From an uncultured beta proteobacterium (GTDB lineage Bacteria > Pseudomonadota > Gammaproteobacteria > Burkholderiales > Rhodocyclaceae): a stretch of DNA of 22,162 nucleotides. Below, piece after piece: positions 16,689-22,162 of this stretch. The stretch covers positions 1 through 22,162 of the forward strand of contig CAIVZW010000492.1 of the NCBI GenBank assembly GCA_903910495.1, in the 5' to 3' direction. Positions within the stretch are counted from its first letter, which is position 1. Each line of letters opens with the position of its first letter. Under the pieces are notes generated by a model that made no database searches, was not told the DNA's origin, and was given only the letters and a program-made list of their open reading frames with translations. Made by a program: the position numbers and the translations under genes.

Positions 16689-16718
16689 ATTATCCCTCGT
16701 GTGGTGCCCGAAGAGCAA
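16689..16718 (-). promoter_or_regulatory. Candidate promoter for dctPQM
   Basis: On the minus strand, TTGCTC (16718-16713) and GATAAT (16694-16689) are separated by 18 bases, ending about 32 bases before the dctP ATG. The -10 box matches the consensus at five of six positions. No clear operator palindrome matching the one at 11980-11992 was seen here. Confidence 0.3.
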
Positions 16719-16789
16719 TCAGATATTTACTGTAGGCATTCCTGTCGCCCAGGCATCTGCCAGGTCGACATCTGCCCATCGGGACAAGG

Positions 16790-18226
16790 TCAGCTTTCCA
16801 GAGCGCGCACTTTCACCGCTTTGCCCTTCACCTTGCCCACTGTCAATTTGCGCACGGCTTCGTGGGCGATATCACGCATGACGGCAACATAGGACGATTG
16901 ATCGGTTACCGTGATCTTGCCGACCTGCTCGCGGGTGAATTGGCGGCCACCCGCTTCGGCGGTGAGGGCGCCGAGCACGTCGCCGGGGCGGATTTTCTCC
17001 TTGCGCCCGCCGAGAATCTGCAGCGTGACCATTGGCGGCACCAGGGGCGAGTCATTGCCGGATTGCAGCGAACCCAGTCCGTGCCACTCCGCTTCGTTGC
17101 CAGTCATTTCGGCGATGGCGGCCACGCGCCGCCGGTCGGCCGGGCTGCACAGGCTGAACGCCCATCCGTCCTCGTCGGCGCGGCCGGTGCGGCCAATGCG
17201 GTGAATGTAGATTTCCGGGTCGGGCGTCACATCGACATTGATCACCGCTTCGAGTTGCGTGATATCCAGCCCGCGCGCCGCCACGTCGGTGGCCACCAGC
17301 ACCGAGCAACTGCGATTGGCGAACTGGATCAGCACCTGATCGCGTTCGCGCTGTTCCAGATCGCCGTGCAAGGTCAGTGCATGAAACCCCTGCGCCTGCA
17401 GCAGCTCCAGCAGGTCGCGGCATTGCTTCCGGGTGTTGCAGAAGGCCAGCGTGCTGACCGGCCGGTAGTGCCGAAGCAGGATGCCGACCGCCTGCAGACG
17501 CTCGTCGTGCTTGACCTCGTAGAAGCGCTGGCGGATCTTGCTGCCGTCATGTTGTTCAAGCAATTTGACAGTTTGCGGGTGGCGCAGGAACTGCTTCGCC
17601 AGGCGTTCGATGCCCTCCGGAAAAGTCGCCGAAAAGAGCAGGGTCTGACGCCCGGTTGGGCATTGTTTGGCGACAAAGGCGATGTCGTCGTAAAAGCCCA
17701 TGTCGAGCATGCGATCGGCCTCGTCGAGCACCAGCGTATTGAGCGCCTCCAGATTCAGACTGCCGCGTTCCAGATGATCCATGATCCGCCCCGGCGTGCC
17801 GACGACGATGTGCGCGCCGTGCTCCAGACTGTCCCGCTGCGGGCGCAGGGTGGTGCCGCCACACAGCGTCAGTATCTTGATGTTGTCTTCACCGCGCGCC
17901 AGACGGCGGATCTCCTGAGTCACTTGATCGGCCAACTCGCGCGTCGGGCACAGCACCATGGCCTGCACCGCAAAGCGCCGCGGGTTGAGCCGGGTCAGCA
18001 GCGGCAGCGCGAAGGCTGCCGTCTTGCCGCTGCCGGTCTTGGCCTGCGCGATCAGGTCGTGGCCGGCCAGCGCCAGCGGCAGGCTGGCCGCCTGGATGGG
18101 CGTCATCGTCAGGTAGTCGAGTTGCTCCAGCGTCGCTTTCAGGCGTGGCGACAACGGCAGTTCGTTGAACGAGCGCCCGGCAGCGGGATCTGCAGGCGAG
18201 GACGAGGGGGGCGGCGTATTGGTCAT
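16790..18226 (-). CDS. dbpA: ATP-dependent RNA helicase DbpA
   Basis: This 478-aa DEAD-box helicase acts in assembly of the large ribosomal subunit, stimulated by a hairpin of 23S rRNA. Motifs in order: Q motif with MTPIQAASLP (41-50), Walker A AKTGSGKT (62-69), PTRELA (94-99), TPGR (144-147), DEAD (168-171), SAT (199-201), and HRIGRTGR (342-349). The C-terminal domain from about residue 400 is the DbpA RRM-like rRNA-binding domain, with the family ending GKVKGKAVKVR. The ATG at 18226 is preferred, with AGGGA upstream; a TTG two codons earlier is possible. The N-terminal 18 residues, rich in Pro and Ser, look disordered. Base composition is clearly more GC-rich than the cassette on its right. 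Confidence 0.95.
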   Translation of the reverse strand: MTNTPPPSSSPADPAAGRSFNELPLSPRLKATLEQLDYLTMTPIQAASLPLALAGHDLIAQAKTGSGKTAAFALPLLTRLNPRRFAVQAMVLCPTRELADQVTQEIRRLARGEDNIKILTLCGGTTLRPQRDSLEHGAHIVVGTPGRIMDHLERGSLNLEALNTLVLDEADRMLDMGFYDDIAFVAKQCPTGRQTLLFSATFPEGIERLAKQFLRHPQTVKLLEQHDGSKIRQRFYEVKHDERLQAVGILLRHYRPVSTLAFCNTRKQCRDLLELLQAQGFHALTLHGDLEQRERDQVLIQFANRSCSVLVATDVAARGLDITQLEAVINVDVTPDPEIYIHRIGRTGRADEDGWAFSLCSPADRRRVAAIAEMTGNEAEWHGLGSLQSGNDSPLVPPMVTLQILGGRKEKIRPGDVLGALTAEAGGRQFTREQVGKITVTDQSSYVAVMRDIAHEAVRKLTVGKVKGKAVKVRALES

Positions 18227-18254
18227 GCGCAATTATCCCTGTCTGCGGACCGCA

Positions 18255-18272
18255 TTGTATGAAAACATACAA
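18255..18272. promoter_or_regulatory. Perfect 7-bp inverted repeat ahead of dbpA
   Basis: TTGTATG-AAAA-CATACAA lies 29 bases upstream of the dbpA start. On the minus strand its right half includes TACAAT, a possible -10 box. It could be an operator or a leader hairpin; no matching -35 box is clear. Confidence 0.35.
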
Positions 18273-18445
18273 AGTTTGGTGATATCGGGCCTGTCGCCGC
18301 GTGTCGTCATCGGCCTGATCGTGGCGGCCGACGCCGAACCCGAAATCCGCAAGTCGATGCGCAAACTCATCAGTCACGGAAGAACACAGCTGCAGTTGCT
18401 TACACTGCCCATCCACGACATCAAATCGGGAGGATCCCGGAACAT

Positions 18446-19453
18446 TCATTTCGCGGAGGACATAGCCTGCGTGGCATGCTTTACTATTTCTATGATTTTG
18501 AGCCCACCATCTGGGGCTGACTCGTTATCCAAGTAGCCCGTTGGGGTGATGGCAAAGATTGACTTTGTGGTTTCCATCAGGATTGCGTTTCTGGCTACGT
18601 CATCACTGGCTGCTTTTGTAAATGCTTGAAACGTTCGAAGTGCATTGGCGCGATGTTTGTTGATAGACCCTTGATGTCGTGCAGCTTTGTACAGGCGTCC
18701 GCACCATATCGTGGCGGTGAACAGCAAACCAAGAATCACCACCTTCGATGTAAACATCTGGATCACTTGCGGTACGGTGGCATCCGGTTTGATTGGAACA
18801 AAAACCAATGCAATGGCCGCTACCAGTGTTAAGGCAGCTACGCCGGCAGTCGCCTTCAGCCAGCGCTCGGCACTTTTATCCTGTTCCGATGACTCGGCAT
18901 TGAAGTCAGCCGTGAAATGCGCGACACCCACACTTGCTGCAGCCTCACGGGCGGCAACGATAATGTTGCCAATTTCACCACGTTTCTTTTCGATTTCTTC
19001 CTTTGCGTTGCCGACCAACTGTGAAGCTTGCTCGACCGATGCAGTCAGCTCATTGATATTCCGCTGAACGTCGCCTTTCTGGTAAGCCAGATACGGGATA
19101 TACAGATGTGCTGCTACAAAAAACTGGTCCGCCTGAGCCTTTAGCTGAGCGACTAATTGATCTCGCGTGCCGGTTGGATTGCTACTCTCGATTGAGAAAC
19201 TTCGAATCTGTTCAAGCGTCGCTTGAAGCGGCGGCAGACTGCTGACGATTTGTTGCATCTGGCCGTCTGGTAAAAGCTCAGTCGGGAGCAACTTGAATTG
19301 ATTGAGCATCGAGTGGGTGCGCTCGAGCTCAGGGCGGCACCCCTCAAACGTGATTGTTCCCCAGTCTGGGTTCACCAGCAACTTATCGATGGGCGTCTGG
19401 GTGCAATTCTCTGCCAGTTCGCTAAGTTGTTTCGTCAAAGCTTCAGTTGCCAT
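18446..19453 (-). CDS. Coiled-coil membrane protein of unknown function (third gene of an ATPase cassette)
   Basis: This 335-aa protein is not from a family I can name. Residues 1-120 are soluble and mostly helical. Residues about 125-175 form a predicted coiled coil (QRNINELTASVEQ, then KEEIEKKRGEIGNI). Two membrane helices follow near 201-219 (ATAGVAALTLVAAIALVFV) and 236-253. The C-terminal 80 residues (HRANALRTFQAFTKAA near 267-282, then PTGYLDN near 304) are soluble and look like a conserved interaction domain. GGAGGTGA sits seven bases before the ATG, inside the end of the preceding gene. The junction is TAA-GA-ATG. It could be the membrane effector of the cassette. Base composition is lower in GC than dbpA. 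Confidence 0.8.
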   Translation of the reverse strand: MATEALTKQLSELAENCTQTPIDKLLVNPDWGTITFEGCRPELERTHSMLNQFKLLPTELLPDGQMQQIVSSLPPLQATLEQIRSFSIESSNPTGTRDQLVAQLKAQADQFFVAAHLYIPYLAYQKGDVQRNINELTASVEQASQLVGNAKEEIEKKRGEIGNIIVAAREAAASVGVAHFTADFNAESSEQDKSAERWLKATAGVAALTLVAAIALVFVPIKPDATVPQVIQMFTSKVVILGLLFTATIWCGRLYKAARHQGSINKHRANALRTFQAFTKAASDDVARNAILMETTKSIFAITPTGYLDNESAPDGGLKIIEIVKHATQAMSSAK

Positions 19454-19455
19454 TC

Positions 19456-20460
19456 TTATTTCACCTCCGCAGTTTTTGTGCCAACGTGGCCAGCAAGGTC
19501 TTGTTCAACTTGCTTATAACCTGTAACCGAATGGCCAGTCTTGAATGACGCCGAGGATCGCTTGGCAGCGAAAGCTCCTTCGAATACTTCCAAGCCAAGC
19601 CCTATGTCCCAAACGTAGTCCTCGAACCGAACAAAACGGTCATGGCCATCATCCCGAAATCCAGAGTTAGGAACCATGTACAGCTTGATGCGCTTGATGC
19701 TTTTCGTGGGCAGTTTGTTACAGATCAGACGAATATCGGCCTCGATATCCGGGATGGTTTTCCCGTAGAGTTCAGCCGTCCACGCCGAAAAAAGCGTTAC
19801 ATGACGTGTTCCAGTGGCACTTGTATCCAGCAATCTGAGAAAACGTTCAAGGCCGGAGAGTCTCGTTTGAGGACACGCAATATGTTGTGCAATGCCATAA
19901 CGGTCGGCAATTGAGATTCGCTTGATTGGCGCAACAGCCAATGACTTGAATCGTAAATCCCAAATCGCCTGGAAAGTATCGCCAGACTCAATATGAATCC
20001 CGGAGCGTGCCAACGCCTCGTTAAACTGCGTTGCTTGGTTAGCTGCCAGCAAACGGCAGATATCCATATTCACTACACCGCTAGACGGCAGCGCAATCTC
20101 ATCGCGATCCTCCGGAAAATTGAAAACCACCTCTGCACGTGCGTCGTCGACAATGGCAAGTCTGGCGGTAGAGCAAAAGTTGGCGAGTGTTGCTGGTTCA
20201 ACTTGGCCATTCCAGACACTTCCACAGTTACCGAGAGGAACGCGTTGCAATACCTCCTGCCATAAGGAGCGCAAATTCTGCGGCAACTGCTGAATAGCCG
20301 ACTTCAGACGAGAACTGTCGAAACTGTCTCCGTCGTGGGCTAGTAGACCGATGCGCTGCCACACATCCAGTAGTGACTTGTGGCAGGCGCGATGCTGCGC
20401 AGACGTCCATGCCGGGTCTGGGGCCAAACTGTCAGCATCGATCACAAAGGGCACCAGCAT
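19456..20460 (-). CDS. Protein with a phospholipase D-like (MIT_C-type) C-terminal region, function unknown
   Basis: This 334-aa soluble protein sits between the ATPase and membrane-protein genes. Its N-terminal 160 residues match no family I know. From about residue 165 the order of segments resembles the MIT_C phospholipase D-like fold: a strand with ISIADRYG (182-189), a helical middle, a strand IKRIKLYMVPN (255-265), then HDRF (273-276), a Trp (284) and GLGLEVF (287-293). In MIT_C proteins the equivalent ending is His-Asp-Arg followed by Trp-x-Ile and GRGLD. Only one HxK-like centre would exist, so catalysis is uncertain. The ATG lies two bases after the ATPase stop (TGA-GA-ATG), and its own stop is two bases before the next gene. 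Recognition is by eye and tentative. Confidence 0.75.
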   Translation of the reverse strand: MLVPFVIDADSLAPDPAWTSAQHRACHKSLLDVWQRIGLLAHDGDSFDSSRLKSAIQQLPQNLRSLWQEVLQRVPLGNCGSVWNGQVEPATLANFCSTARLAIVDDARAEVVFNFPEDRDEIALPSSGVVNMDICRLLAANQATQFNEALARSGIHIESGDTFQAIWDLRFKSLAVAPIKRISIADRYGIAQHIACPQTRLSGLERFLRLLDTSATGTRHVTLFSAWTAELYGKTIPDIEADIRLICNKLPTKSIKRIKLYMVPNSGFRDDGHDRFVRFEDYVWDIGLGLEVFEGAFAAKRSSASFKTGHSVTGYKQVEQDLAGHVGTKTAEVK

Positions 20461-20462
20461 TC

Positions 20463-22162
20463 TCAGCGCCCCGCAAATTTTTCATGGTAGGACTCTTCGA
20501 AGAACCCTCCCGGCCATTCGTCGATGAAGTCACCTTCTTCGTCAATACGGAGCTCGATGAAGCGACTGCCACGCGCCAACGGCTCAACGAAAATCACACC
20601 AACATCATCCGGGCTGACCTTGCCTTCTCGAATCCGCCGCATCAACCGCAGAATCAAATGCTCACTATGCGTTTCAAGAATAAAAGTGTTCTGGCGATCA
20701 CCAAGTGCCGCCTCGATGAATACATCGCCCAATTCGGCCTGCAATGCAGGATGGAGGTGGATTTCCGGTTGTTCCATCGCCAGCAGTTTACCTTGCGAAC
20801 CGTAGGCCAGTACCAGCACGGGCAATACCTGTGAAATACCAATGCCTACATCGCGGTGGGTGACGACGGTATTGGTGCGCTGGTCGATCAACACCAGTTC
20901 GCGGATGCGATCAGCATCTGAGGCGTCAATGCCCGCGAGAAGGCGTTCAGCCTCGGCTTCAATGTCCTTGATAACCGGATAGGCACCGACCGGGTCAGGA
21001 CTCTTGCCGTCATAGTCCGGTTCCATATCGAGCCCCTCTCCCTGAACCTCTTCAAGCCCTTGCTCCAGAGTGGCTTGCAACTGATCCAGTGCTATCAACG
21101 ATCTCACCACCAACTTATACGGCGTTTTCAACTTGCTTGATCCCAGCCAAGCGTTTACAGCCTCGCGCACACTGTCGTTGCGACGCACCACATCCCACGC
21201 ATAGCCGCCACCGGCGTACCAATTGGAATCTTCGTGCTCGGCAAATGCGAGGTGACGGGGCGGAAAGGAACGTAGTGGGCCAAGGTAATGCAGTCGCTTC
21301 AACTCATCGGCCAGAGCGTCCGAGAGCCCTTTAACCAGATCGGCCAATGTTCGCGGTAGGTAAAAATGCACGGCCTGTGCGATGTCTTCCTTGCGGTTGC
21401 CTTTGCTGACGGGGAACAGCATGCTCACCGGCGAGAGCTCCACTCCTTCGGTCTTGGGCAATTCCACCGCCGTCGGGAAAAACTGTTCAACGCGCACCTG
21501 CAACTCGGGAAGCAGGCTGGCGATGGCTTCATTGGCACCGTCAAAATCTTCCGGGCGCATTTCTTCGGAGGTGGTGGCCGATTCGACGATGGCCTTGAGC
21601 ACTTGGCGGAAGACGGGGTGATCACTCGCCAGTCGATCCAGACGCAGGGTGCTGCCGTGGTTGTCGGCGCGGCGGCGACTCATGCGCAACAATTCGGCAC
21701 CGTCGCCGCTGATCTCGATGGACTCCACGCGCGGTTCGGCACCCGGTTTGGGGCGATCCTGATCGTCAAGCTCGATACCGAGCGAAATGGAGAGCGTCAC
21801 CGTCTGCACCGGTGCCAGTAGTTGCGCCAAACGCTGATCCTTGTCGCTGGACAGTGCCGCCACATTGATCTCAGCACCCCATTCCATACGTTTATTGGCC
21901 TGCCCCCGATGGATGAACTGGCGGAAGCCACCGAGATCAATGGAGCTGCCGCCAATGTCAGTATGGTGAACATCCAGGCGGGCGAGGCTGCGTTTCTCTC
22001 TACCGAATTGCGCTTCGTGCGCCAAGGCCAGGCTGTGGATGAAACTGGATTTCCCGGCGCTGTTCGGGCCGAAGATCAGTGTGATGGGCTTGAGCGGAAT
22101 GCGCTGGGTATCGGCGAAGGCTTTGAAATTTCCTACGCGCAGGGCATGAAGGCGGCGGGTCA
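20463..22162 (-). CDS. DUF3696-type AAA/ABC-like ATPase (5' end beyond the window)
   Basis: About 565 residues are visible. The reading frame is open to the right edge with protein-like sequence (LRVGNFKAFADTQRIPLKP), so the true start lies a few codons outside. The Walker A is GPNSAGKSS at 22070-22044. Later come the signature-like VGIGISQVLPVLVLA, Walker B LLAMEQPEIHLHP with the catalytic Glu, and the switch ILETHSEHLI. The C-terminus DEEGDFIDEWPGGFFEE is the DUF3696 hallmark. Such SMC/OLD-like ATPases usually work with a partner nuclease or effector and are common in phage-defence loci. No TOPRIM domain is seen. The long middle insertion (about residues 60-380) should hold the coiled and regulatory part. 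It leads the three-gene cassette. Confidence 0.9.
   Translation of the reverse strand, partial: TRRLHALRVGNFKAFADTQRIPLKPITLIFGPNSAGKSSFIHSLALAHEAQFGREKRSLARLDVHHTDIGGSSIDLGGFRQFIHRGQANKRMEWGAEINVAALSSDKDQRLAQLLAPVQTVTLSISLGIELDDQDRPKPGAEPRVESIEISGDGAELLRMSRRRADNHGSTLRLDRLASDHPVFRQVLKAIVESATTSEEMRPEDFDGANEAIASLLPELQVRVEQFFPTAVELPKTEGVELSPVSMLFPVSKGNRKEDIAQAVHFYLPRTLADLVKGLSDALADELKRLHYLGPLRSFPPRHLAFAEHEDSNWYAGGGYAWDVVRRNDSVREAVNAWLGSSKLKTPYKLVVRSLIALDQLQATLEQGLEEVQGEGLDMEPDYDGKSPDPVGAYPVIKDIEAEAERLLAGIDASDADRIRELVLIDQRTNTVVTHRDVGIGISQVLPVLVLAYGSQGKLLAMEQPEIHLHPALQAELGDVFIEAALGDRQNTFILETHSEHLILRLMRRIREGKVSPDDVGVIFVEPLARGSRFIELRIDEEGDFIDEWPGGFFEESYHEKFAGR

Noticed and set aside
16862..18262. 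466-codon plus-strand frame antisense to dbpA
   Set aside because: It mirrors dbpA codon bias; dbpA carries every DEAD-box motif on the other strand.
20463..22162. Possible OLD-type nuclease or PARIS AriA identity for the ATPase
   Set aside because: No TOPRIM domain is seen and the C-terminus is DUF3696-like. The adjacent gene does not look like the DUF4435 TOPRIM partner of PARIS.

Overview
The window looks like chromosomal DNA of a GC-rich Gram-negative bacterium, most likely a betaproteobacterium. This is inferred from family content: tripartite tricarboxylate (TTT) and TRAP solute transporters, DbpA, a DUF3750 protein, a KTSC protein, lipoprotein-type signals, strong AGGAGG-type ribosome sites and occasional GTG/TTG starts. 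No rRNA, tRNA, CRISPR array or insertion sequence was recognised.

Left part (1-5.6 kb): a TctB-TctA transporter pair, probably preceded by the tail of a TctC-like gene that lies off the window. It faces a URO-D superfamily protein and a small KTSC protein on the minus strand. Next come a tiny hydrophobic ORF, an EamA exporter and a divergent GNAT acetyltransferase.

Middle (5.6-10.4 kb): single genes without an obvious shared pathway. They are an aldo/keto reductase, an exported DUF3750 protein, a hotdog thioesterase, a macro-domain protein in an operon with a small membrane protein, a five-helix membrane protein, and a 49-residue His/Tyr-rich lipoprotein.

Catabolic island (10.5-16.7 kb): a class III PLP aminotransferase is divergent from a beta-keto acid cleavage enzyme (BKACE, DUF849). 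An RpiR-type regulator follows the BKACE gene, and a complete TRAP transporter (dctP-dctQ-dctM) converges on the regulator. The two enzyme genes appear to share overlapping promoters centred on a 13-bp palindrome. The simplest reading is import of an amino acid-like solute, transamination to a beta-keto acid, and acetyl-CoA-dependent cleavage, under RpiR control. The substrate cannot be read from sequence.

Right part (16.8-22.2 kb): dbpA (DEAD-box helicase), then a tightly packed minus-strand three-gene cassette that runs off the right edge. It encodes a DUF3696-type AAA/ABC-like ATPase (5' end missing), a 334-aa protein whose C-terminal half resembles the phospholipase D-like MIT_C fold, and a 335-aa coiled-coil/two-helix membrane protein. 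Both junctions have the same form, a stop codon, then GA, then ATG. I do not recognise this combination as a named system. It is the best candidate for an undescribed, possibly defence-related, ATPase-effector module.
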